Source: Sternotherus odoratus
Lineage: Eukaryota > Chordata > Testudines > Kinosternidae
Direction of reading: 5' to 3'
NCBI GenBank assembly: GCA_032164245.1
Contig: JAVMKO010000002.1
Coordinates: forward strand, 88,983,340 to 89,047,339
Length of the DNA: 64,000 nt
A model generated the notes under the pieces. It searched no databases and was not told where the DNA came from. It worked only from the letters and a program-made list of their open reading frames with translations. Shown here piece after piece: positions 21,101-33,100 of the stretch (position 1 is its first letter; each line of letters opens with the position of its first letter). A program made the position numbers and the translations under genes.

Positions 21101-24100
21101 GTGGGTGAGGGGTGAGGGGTGGGTGTTGGGGTTGGTCAGGGGGTGTCAGCTGTCTGCCACCTCCCCACCTCCGACTGACCCGAGCAGCGCCGGGCACTTA
21201 TGCTAGTAAGATATAAAACAATGTCATTTAACTTCCCACTGTTCTTGGAGATGAAGATGGCACTAGAGCAGGGGTCGGGAACCTTTTTGACTCAGAGAGC
21301 CATATAATAGCCCCCCCCCGCCCCGGCCACGCTCTCCTTCCCTTCCCCATCACCCCCCCCCCCCCGCCGCCGCTCCGGCCACGCTCTCCTTCCCTCCCAC
21401 CCCCCCCAACTGACCCACTCAGCCCGGTCTCTCCCCCCAAAACCTCCTTCCCTCCCACCCCCCCCAACTGACCCACTCAGCCCGGTCTCTCCCCCCCCCC
21501 AACTGACCCACCCAGCCAGGTCTCTGCCCCCCAAACCTCCTTTCCTCCAACACCCCCCCAACTGACCCACCCAGGTCTCTCCCCCCCAAACCTCCTTTCC
21601 TCCAACCCCCCCCAACTGACCCACCCAGGTCTCTCCCCCCCAAACCTCCTTTCCTCCAACCCCCCCCCCCCCCAACTGACCCACTCAGCCCGGTCTCTCC
21701 CCCCAAAACCTCCTTCCCTCCCACCCCCCCCAACTGACCCACTCAGCCCGGTCTCTCCCCCCCCCCAACTGACCCACCCAGCCAGGTCTCTCCCCCCCAA
21801 ACCTCCTTTCCTCCAACACCCCCCCAACTGACCCACCCAGGTCTCTCCCCCCCAAACCTCCTTTCCTCCAACCCCCCCCAACTGACCCACCCAGGTCTCT
21901 CCCCCCCAAACCTCCTTTCCTCCAACCCCCCCCCAACTGACCCACCGAGCCAGGTCTCTCCCCCCCAAACCTCCTTTCCTCCAACCCCCCCCCAACTGAC
22001 CCACCCAGCCAGGTCTCTCCCCCCCCAAACCTCCTTTCCTCCAACCCCCCCCAACTGACCCACCCAGCCAGGTCTCTCCCCCCCCAAACCTCCTTTCCTC
22101 CAACCCCCCCCAACTGACCCACCCAGCCAGGTCTCTCCCCCCCCAAACCTCCTTTCTTCCAACCCCCCCCCCAACTGACCCACCCAGCCCGGTCTCTCCC
22201 CCACACCGCTTACCCCCGCTCCCAGCCCAGCCTCCCCCCCAACGCCCCCTTGCACACCGCTTACCCCCCCACGCTTACTTGTTCGCTGGGTCACGCTGCT
22301 GTGACCCGACTCCAGCGAGGGAAGGAGAAGAGCGACACGCCCCCCAGCCTCGCGGTCAGAGCAGCGCCGCGCCACACCGCCTCCCCCGCCCCCCAGCCTC
22401 GCGAGCCAGATGACAGTCTCAAAAGAGCCACATCTGGCTCGTGAGCCATAGGTTCCCGACCCCTGCACTAGAGTGAAAATTCAGCCCCAAGTAAGACTCT
22501 TAAGAGTTCATCTACACGTAAAATGCTGCAGCAACACTGCTGCTGCACTTCAGTGAAGACATTACTATGTCGATAGGAGGGGTTCTTTGGTCAGGGTAGG
22601 TAATCCACCTCCCTGATGGATGGTACCTAGGTCAACAGGATAATTCTCAAGTTGATTTAGCACTATCTACACTAAGGGTTAGGTGGGTTTAACTGTGCTG
22701 TTCAGAGGTGTGGATTTTTCACACCCTTGAGCAATGTATTTTTCTGACCTAACTTTCTAGTGTAGACCAGGCTTTATTTGCAGTATCATCTTGATTAATA
22801 ATAGTGCAGTTTTTAATTCTCAGGCCTGGAAGTGCTAAGTGGCAATGAGTTAGGGCATCAACATTACTGAAGAATTGGTATAAGATTTATTAGATTAATT
22901 GGGGAAGAGCCACACTGAACTTGAATGCAATTACGTGTACATAACCACAATACTGTACCCTCAAATATTTTTTTTAAAAAACACACATGTATATATAAAA
23001 TGCATACAGTACATTGCCCTGAATTATAGCATGTAATCCACAGTACATCAAATTAAATTATGAAGTAGAAATAAGGCATACCTAAAGAAAAACATGACTG
23101 TACAGGGATCATACAACTCATACATCTTGTTGAAGTCTGGTACTTCTGTGATGTCCACAAGATAAATAACAGCAAAATTTTTTACCTGCAGGAGAACAAA
23201 ATTCAAATAACGGTAAACAGAGCAAAATACACTAGCAAGCCTTTAACAACTATATAATAAAACTGATTCCTGTGGAATGTTGACAGATTTTAGAAAAAAA
23301 TATGCTTAAGTTATTGCAATAATAATGCTGCAAGATGTTCATTACTAAGTTAAAGTCAAGCAAATATTTATTCCCTTTTGCCGTTTCTAATTGGCTCTTA
23401 AAAGTTTGGAAAATAAATATATTTTAAAATAATACAAGACATTAATTTTATAGAGAAAGGGAATTCACATCCAGTAACAGAAAAACAGTATGTATTATAA
23501 TAGTGGCTAAGTCACACTCTGTTGTACTTTCCTCTCATATGTCTGACACTAAAATATTTAAAGTGAGAGTGCTAGCAAATGCTATCATTACAGTTGTTGA
23601 AAGGTTAGAATTTAAATTCTTAATTTTCAGTTGCTTATGACTTCCAGAAACTTTAAGCCAAAAAGCTGAAATTTTCCATAATTTGTCTGTGTCCAAAGCA
23701 GACAGTTTTGGTTTTTTTAAATATATAAAGTCTGAGCAATGATGGGTTAGCTATTATTTAAAAGAACAGTAGGGAAAAAACACTAACCCCAGAATTAAAA
23801 AAAAAAAAAAAAGCCTTCAGGCTTTTTGGACAGCTATGAAGTCCAAATGGCAAGGGTAGAAAATTTAAATTTGGCATGTAAATATTCCTCATTGAGAAAT
23901 GCTTTTGAGAGCTCTGACAAAATTAGAATTTAATTTTGCAGAGTAATTATGAACTGAAGATTGTACTTTATACATGCACATTTTGTACATTTTGAAAGGG
24001 GGTTTCTTACTAAATTCATGGTTAATTTCTTCAATTGCTGAAGAAAGCTATGCTGCCAATCGAAGAAATGCCCAGTCCAAAAGCTCCGAGCAAATTAATA

Positions 24101-27100
24101 AAAAGAGAACTGAAAAGAACATTTAAGTCACTAAACATAGTGGACAATGAAAATATGCATGTACATAAAGATTAGATAGCCATACAATATCTATAATATT
24201 TTTAAGATGCAGAAACAACACAGTTTTGAGAAATGTTTATATTATTATACTTGCTCGCTTTTGTAACACATGTGCAACAGGGAAGAGTTAATGGAGTGGA
24301 AACACCCTTACGTTTTTGTTTCCTGACTTTTCAATGCATAAATAGGCAAATTTAGCATTCTCTAAAGGGAATACTTATAAAAACTTGGATTGTAACAAGC
24401 TTAATATTTTTCAAAGTACTTTTAACTATTTAATTTTCTGTCAAGAACAACTGAAAACAAAATATGATTAAATAGAAGTTATATAACATGTTAACAAATA
24501 AATCAATTCAGAGTTATGCAGCATCAGGCAAGTACTTTTTTTGTCTAGTGAAAACAGCAATTAGTCATTTTAAAAGTCTGCAAATGTATACACAACAGTA
24601 GGTACTTTAAGTACCTTGATTTTTCATTTATTTACAAAGCAACAAAGCTATTTGGTATACATCATAATCCAAATGTCCATCAAAAATATAAATTTATATT
24701 TAGACATATCAATCCTCAAAGTTTGTGTACATATAGTCATTCCCAATAACTCAATTCACATTACCTATGAAATTAATTGTATTACAGGCAAATCAGATAA
24801 TAATTTGAAGTAACTGATTGCTTCCAGGGTGATTTTGCAGGAAAAAGTTTCACTGTGCTGGAGAAGTCAAGACAACATTATTTTCAGTCTGCTGTTGCTT
24901 CTATAAGGACTAGGTAACTGACACGTACAATACCAATAGCTCAGGTGCAACTCTCCTGCTGGGAAATTTCTACAATGCACATTTGTCAGCAAAAACCTAA
25001 GAGTCTTATGACACACTAAATTTAGTCCTGGAATAAAGTATCAGTGTCTAGCTAACCGTGAGATTATATTATCCACAATTTTTAAAATATACTTTGTTTC
25101 ATGAACGAACATTACCGTAAAAGGAAAAAATTATAAATCAAAGCACAAACATTTCTATTTTTCAAGTACAAAAGAAAACCATTAAAATACTGAAAAATAT
25201 AAATTAAATATTTTTACATACAAAAATTATTTTTACTCAATGCAAGAAATACTAACACAGCATCTACTATATGAGTGGCTTAAACTTAAGTTTGTTTGAG
25301 ATTGTCTCTATTTAAATGAACTGAGCAATTACAGCTCCTATAGAATCTAATGACAGAATTTTGTATGTTGTTAGCAAGGGACCCAAATGGCCTTACAGTT
25401 TAGGAAAGGAAGCCACAGTGAGGGTACAAATATTATTTTTTCTTTGTTTTACAAAACAGAGAAATTTTACATAGTTAATATTCAATAAACAACAACATTA
25501 GCTGACTCATTTTGAAAATGAGATTGTTCTGATCACTATACATATTTTATGGTGAGAAGATCTCTACCAATCTAGGAACCTCCCAAACGTTAATTAATTT
25601 ACCTTCTCAATTTCCCAATTTACCTAGATTGGAAAAAATTGTTATACTAATTTCATAAATGGCAGACTGAGACATGCATTTAGCAACTTGTCCAAAAATC
25701 ACACATGAAATCTGAGGTAGTTAGGAACTAAATCCAGAACTCCTTCCTTTCCTCTTGCTTTCTCCATGCCCTGTGTTACAATTCTGAAAAGATTTTTAAT
25801 GGGAATTCAATACTTTACAGCATTTTAAACACTGGAATCACTAGTCACGTTACTTACATTGAAGGCTCTTTGGGACCTCTCTTTGTTCCGTGTTTCTACA
25901 GCACCCAGCACAATGGGATAAGGTTCAAAATTGGGGGTCTTAGGCACTAATGCAATACAAACAAGTAGTGTTCCTATGTAAAGCAATGTTGCCCAAACTT
26001 TTCCTGTCACGTCACCTCTTTCTAGTAGTGGAATCTGTTTGTGCCCCCCCTCTGTTACTGGCTCAGCAGAGGAGTTTCAGCTGAATATGGAACAGAGGGC
26101 AGAACTAGAGCTGAGGGAGAAGCTGGGGCAAGCCTGGGGGCAGAGGGGGAATGAAGCCAGAGCTGGCCTGGGATGGGTGGAGCAGAAGCTGAGGGCAGAG
26201 CAAGGATCAGAAAGGGGCTGGAGCTGGGAGCAGAGATGGGGAGGGAGAGAGAGAGTGGAGCTGTGGCTGGGGTTGCAACTGGTCTGAGGGCAAAGCAGGG
26301 CTGGGTTACACTCTCTCCCCCCATCCTCCGAGGAGGCTGGGCCAGGTCCTGCCACAACCCCTCCCCATACACATTCCTCCACCCCCCCCAAGGGGGCATG
26401 CCACAGAGTTTGGGGACCACTATTTAAAGTATAAAACTTGTTCCCTAACATATCAGGATAGTGGCACCTACCTAGAAGTCAGATGTGAGAAGAAGACACT
26501 AAACACTAATTTTAATAGAGGTAACTCAAACCAGAGAAGCTGGCACAACTCTAATTCCAGCAAAAGATATTTGAATTTATAATCAGACACAGTTACTTAC
26601 TCCTGGGGAAATTCTGCACCACCTCACATGCACACAATATATATTCCCCAATTTCTTTGCTTCCCTGCAGAAAATGACTTTCTGATGGGGAAGCAAAGGT
26701 AAGCCACAAAAGCAGTGATGCGACCCTCCCCAGCAGTATATTTATGGTGTCCAGGGCAGCCAGCAAAGATGTAAATCACTGTAGGGCAGGGAGCAGGACT
26801 GGGGAAGACCCAGCTGATGGCTCCTACCCTGCACTGGGCTCAGCTGCTAGTCCCGGCTAGGCCTTCCCCTGCGCAGCATCCAGGGCCCTCCCTTGCCTCA
26901 GACCCACTCCCAGATTTCTCCCCTAACTGTAGGAAGCTCTGCAAACTCCTCCTTCTCCACACTTCCTGCACCCATCGCTCCTCAGCTACAGAGGGATCTC
27001 TGTACAGGGAGCTGCTCCCCCATCCACCCAACCCCCATGCATCCAGATCCCCTCAAACCCAGACCTTGACATCAAGCCTCACCTCTCGCTATACCCAGAA

Positions 27101-30100
27101 CCCCCCAGGCAAGCCTCATTCCCCCTGTAGCTGGACCACCATGACAAGCCACCCACACCCAGATCCCCACCCTACGGAACCTCAACCAGCTGCATCTGGA
27201 TCCCCACCTCACTGAGCCCCACTCCCCAAGCATCTGGACACACACACCCCCCTCCGCTGAGCCCCAACCACCTTCACTTGGACCCTCCTGCAGAGTCCCA
27301 TTACTGTTGCACACAGAACTCCACAACAAGCCCCTGTGCATCTAGATGCAGCTCCTCCTGCCCCTGAGCCACCTGCACCCAGACTGCCCCACAGAGAACT
27401 GTCTCAACCCACACCTGGATCCCTCCACACTTGGATCCTCCCTTGTGAGCATGCCTGCCAACACCTGGTGTGGAGGGCAAGTCCCTGGGGTGTTTCTGGG
27501 CAGGCCCAGTCCTTGCGCTGTGTCAGGCTTGGGTGCAGCCTCACTGCTGAATCTGTATCCTGGGAGGGGAGCTGCACTGTGATCTCCCACCTCTGTGCAG
27601 CCAGTGGCCTGTGCTCCCCACTGCCATGCTGGAGCCTCCACATTTATTTGACAAATAACATTTGCAGAATTTTTTAAACATTTACTTTTTCAAGGAAAGT
27701 AAAAAAAGGATAAGTCTGAGACTCTTTACAGTTTAAAAGTGTTCAGTGACAACACCTACAAAAATGTGAATGAAAACCTTTGTACACATGTAGGTATGGT
27801 TAAAAAAAAGTCTGTATACATAAAAATCCTTGCAGTAAATCAGTTATATCAATGGGACTTTAAAAAATGTCCATTGAGCGCTGGGGGATTAAATATTGCA
27901 CAACTTCAAAGTTTGGAAAAAATACTACCAGCAACCAGATTATTTGCAAAGTGCCATTTTTTGCTGCCAACTTGTCTTTCTCCACTCACCTTTAATTCCA
28001 GTCTGATTTTAATGGCTCCTTATTAGAACTGTTGACACTAGAACCAATATTGTATACCACCTGAATACTGATTTCAAAATGAATAAGCATTCATTCTATG
28101 CTTTAGGCGTTAAGAGTACTGTGTACTAACATGCTGAAATGGAAGATATGCAGGGAAGCACCACCACTATCTTGGTGTTTTTCAGATCAATGTTTTTGAT
28201 ATTTTTGTAATTAAAGAACTATATAGAACTTCAATAATCCCAGTAAGAGAGACTATCTACACATCCGCTATGTTTCCCTCTTCAATCAAAGCCTGAAAGA
28301 CCATCCACGTCCAACCCTGCTAATTAATAGTATCTTCTTCCATATTAAAGAAGAGCTATGACACCTAATGAAGTTGAGTGGAGTATATATATATGGACTG
28401 AGGGAGAAAAAAATTGGATATTTTCTCCACTTAACTACAATGGCCCATTGAAGTTCCTGTTGAAGGCTTTTAGAATCTACACTGCTGTTGTATTCAACAG
28501 GAACTTCAATGGCCATTGTAGTTAAGTGGAGAAAATATCAATTCCCCCGCCATATATATCTGTTGTGAGAGAACCCAGGCAGAAGTACATATACCATATA
28601 CATATAACAACTTTTATTTTGTGATGCTAATATAGTTGTACATTATTCAATAAACATATCAAAAAGTTTATGGTTAGATGATGAACCTTAAATATGGCTA
28701 ACATCTTCTCAGAGCTAGAAATATTTGGGGGGGGGGGGAGGAGGAAATCAGTTTAAGCCATTTCTTAGAACTGATCCATGACCAGAGATAAGAAAAGTTG
28801 TAGGTCCCTTACATTCTACGATATCTAACATTCGTGTGATAAACATATTTCTCCACTTACTTCCTCTCATATAAACTCAGCAAGATCAACTTTCAGCTAT
28901 ATAATATTATTTTCCATTCACTGGCTCAAGGCTTTACATTAGACAAGAAAAAGTGAATCCCACTTTTCCTCCAATATCTGTCTTCCTAATGGCCTTTACA
29001 ATACTTTAGCAAAAAAGAAAACCCATATGGCTGCAAGCATTACAAAGGTTAACACCCATTTGCAGAATTTTTAAAACATTTACAGTCTACACGAACCTAA
29101 AACTTTTAGCCGTAAGCTGTTTTAACACAATTTAGATAGCAAGTGTTAAACAACCTGAAAAAATAGCTTACAATTAGGATCTACTCTTGAAGACAGTTTT
29201 TAAAAAAAGTTTGACATTGTCCACTGTGGCTAGTTAAACAGTTTCCAGATAAAACAGTTTTTAAAATAGCTTTAAGTTACGTGGCTGTTATACAAGTATA
29301 ATGGAGACCTAAGGAGCTGCACTAAAAAGCCAAAGCGAGGTGGAAGTTTCTGTCAGAGTTTGAGTGACATTTAAGAGGTACACAGGGTAATTTGGGGGGA
29401 GGCGGGAACGTAATGGGAAATTTTGTGCAGTCCTAACAGAAAGTGGTAGGGGGCACAGGAGGAGATAAATATGAGTATAAAGGTTTAAGAGAGAAAAAGG
29501 ACCCAAGGAAAGTTTTTAGTGTTAGCAATGTGCTTTTGAATTAAACTCATAAGCATTAACAATATATTAATCATGATTAATTGTGCTATTATTAATCACA
29601 CTGTTAAACAATACAACAAATATTTTGGATGTTTTCCTACATTTTCAAATATATTGATTTTAATTACAAACACAAAATACAACATGTACAGTGTACACTT
29701 TATATTTTTATTACAAATATTTGTACTGTAAAAAAAAATAGTATTTTTCAATTCACCTAATACAAGTACTTTAGTGCAATATCTATCATGAAAGTTGAAA
29801 TTACAAATACAGAATTCTGTACAAAAAATAAAGTAAAACTTTAGAGCCTACAAGTCCACTCAGTCCCATTCTTGTTCAGCCAACCACTCAAACAAATTTG
29901 TTTACATTTGCAGGAGATAATGCTGCATGCTTCTTGTTTACAATGTCACCCGAAAGCAAGAACAGGCATTGACATGGCACTGTTGTACCAGGTGTCGCAA
30001 GATATTCAAGTGCCAGCTGCATTAAAGATTCATATGTCCCTTCAGGCCAAAGCATGAAGGAGCATATGAATGTTTAGCATATCTGGCATTTAAATACCCT

Positions 30101-33100
30101 GACATGCCAGCTACAGAAGTGCCATGCAAACACTTGTTCTCACTTTCAGGAAATATCAATAATAAGCAGCAGCATTATCTCCCATAAATGTAAACAAACT
30201 TGTTTGTCTTAGTGACTGTCCGAACAAGGAGGAGCACTGAGTGGACTAATAGGCTCTAAAGTTTTACACTGTTTATTTTGGTTACATAATTGCACTCAAA
30301 CACAAAATCTACATTTGTAAATTTCATTTTCATAATAAAGAGATTGCACTACAGTATTTGCATGAAGTGAACTGAAAAATACTATTTCTTTTATCATTTT
30401 TACAATGCAAATATTTGTAATAAAAAGAATATAAAGTGACAATTGTACACTAAAAAAACAACTTTGTATTCTATGTTGTAACAAATATATTTTAAAATGT
30501 AGGAAAACATCAAAAATTTAGTTATTTTAAATAGGTATTCTATTGTTTAACAGTGTGATTAATATTTTAAATCATGCTTTTTTTTTTTTTTTTTTACTTA
30601 AACACGTTAGTTAGCTGCGATTATCAACAGCCCTACTTAATAGACATACAAGCTTTAAATTTATCAATATTTTCCTGGCTTAAAATTAAAGTGATTTTAA
30701 AAGAATATATTTATCATAATGATTGGTAAATACAACCAGCTTTAATAGCAGCTACACTTTTCTAACCTCCCTACTCTGCCCATTAACTCTTTCTGTAGCT
30801 TTTGCCTCTGAGTAGAAGCACAGGGACGAGTGGGCATTCCTCCAGTAGATGACATTGCTAGTGTGCCTTTCAACCATGGTTGGGTAGATGCAAAGCAACG
30901 GACTCAGTCATCTCAAGTCATCACTTGCCAGAGACCAAGTGATTCTCTACCAAATGTCATGCATACAATAAATGTTTCCAATATGAGGTTTGTCTGATTT
31001 TTGGTATTTACTTTTGGAAAAGTTTTAGGTTTTTATGGTAAATATTATGTAAATATTTACATTTAATTATATAAACATTTAGCATCCAAAGCTCTGTATA
31101 AGTGGGGATGAGCTTCCAGGAATCATAGGCCCCCCCGAAACAGTATTATGTACTGCAAAAAATAAATTTGAGATATTTCCAAGGTATTTTAAGTACAGTA
31201 TTCTTACATTTTTGCTCTGGAAAAACTGGAAACCCTTCATACAACATATTTCTAGTTAAACTTTCTAAAGCATGCAGGTTTTTGGTACGTATTGCACTGA
31301 AATGAACACTTATTTCAACTGTAAACAAGGATACATTTTAGTGGGAACAATCTACATTATATTTGGCAGTTTGCTCTAGTTTTTTTTTTTTTTTTTTTTT
31401 GCCAAAATACAAGTCAGGTTATTAAAGTTCAACTTCACATTGATTATGAAGTGCAGATACATTACTACTTCCTAAAATCATGCTGCAAACAAAAAAGAAA
31501 AGTTCCACCTCAGTACTAAGTGTGAAATAGAGCTACATTTTCTTCAAATGTAGCACGCAGCTACAGCATGGTAACCATTTGTACTATGTTCAGCGGTTCT
31601 CAAACTGTGGTTCAGGACCCCAAAGTGGGTCGTGACCCCATTTTTATGGGGTCACCAGTGCTGGTTTAGACTTGCTAGGGCCCAGGGCCAAATCCCAAGC
31701 TGGAGGGCTTCAGCCCGGGTCAGAAGGCCTAAGGTTACAGGTCCCCTGCCTGGGGCTTCAGCCCTTCAGCTTTGGTTTCGGCCCCCCAGTCTGGGGCAGC
31801 GAGGCTTGGGCTTTGTACACCCCTCCCCCCCAATATGGCAGGCTCAGGCTTCGGTTCCCCCTTCTGGGGTCCTGCAGTAATTTTTGTTGTCAGAAAGGGG
31901 TTGCAGTACAATGAAGTTTGAGAACCCCTGCTTTAGATTATAAACACCTGTACAATTGAACTTTTACTCACTCTTTAAAACAGCTGCAAGATCCAAACAT
32001 GGCTCGTAAGCAAGAGGATGAGGAAGGATCTCCCCCTTTAACCTGCCATTTCTGCAGAGGGAGATTTTTAAATAAAAAGTTACCGTATTTTTCGCCATAT
32101 AAGACGCTCCGGCATATAAGACGCACCTAATTTTAAAGGAGGAAAATCTAGAAAAAAAAGATTCTGAACCAAATACTGTAGTAAAATATTTTATATCAAC
32201 TGTATAAAGTTAACAGCAGTTTAAGAACAATTTTATGTCAACCATGTAACATATTAAGAACTATCTTTACTCTCATTAACAGTCAGTAAAGTCAGTAAAC
32301 AGTGAAAGTAACAAAAATAAGGCTGTAATGTTATTATTTGAACCCCAAGAATTCCTCTTGCACTGGGGGGCACAAAGGGTTGGGGGGGCAGAGCGCAAGG
32401 AAGTCACAGAGTGGGGCGAAGGGGGATGACACAGAGAATCGGATGAGGGGGAAGGGAGAGTCCGGGTGGAGTGGAGGGGGTTGGCAGAGAGGATCGGTGA
32501 GGGGAACAGGAGAGCCTGGGGGGTGGGAAGAGGATTGGGGTGGGAAGGAGAGTCGGGGGGAGGGGGGGAAGAGCACCCCAAGAGGGGTGCAGAGGGTCTG
32601 GTGGGAGGAGGAAAGAGTCCCAGGGGAAGGCACAGATGCACAGAGGATTGGGTATGGGGGAGGGGACAGTGCCCTAGGGGAGTCACAGAGGATCAGGTTG
32701 GGAGGACAGGGGAGGGGTGAGGCACAGAGGGTCAAGTGGAGGGGGAAGCCCCAAGAAGGGGCACAGAGGGTTGGGTGGAGGGGAGGACACAGAGGGTCTG
32801 TTGGGGAGGAGCGACAGAGTCCTGGGGGGGAACACAGAGGCTGTGGTGAGTGGGGGGGGGGGGAATCCCATGGGAGGACACAGAGTATTGGGGGAGGGGA
32901 GAGCACCGGGGGGGGGGGGGGCAGAGGATGGGGGAACTACAGACTGTGGAGTGAAGAAGGGGAAGCCCCGGGCGGCACTCGAGTGACGGGTTCTGGTGAG
33001 TGTGGGCTGGGGAACTGAGGGGGTTGGGTCTGGTGACAGGGGAGCTCAGGTTCTGAAGAAGGAAAACGAGGAGTAGGGGCTCTGGAGCAGAGGGAGGGAG

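Larger units (their letters stand above)
19225..21206 (+). mobile_element. Non-autonomous Helitron with internal minisatellite
   Basis: The 5' end is TCTATATATATAAAAG after a host A (19224). The 3' end is CAGCGCCGGGC, a short hairpin-capable run, then ACTTATG and CTAG before a host T (21207), the standard Helitron structure. A TATG microsatellite follows the 5' end. No Rep or helicase coding is present. The sister copy at 42898-46024 lies in the opposite direction. Confidence 0.85.

Noticed and set aside
21228..22468. Gly/Arg-rich open frames on the - strand
   Set aside because: Translation of a C-run-rich minisatellite within a hAT element.
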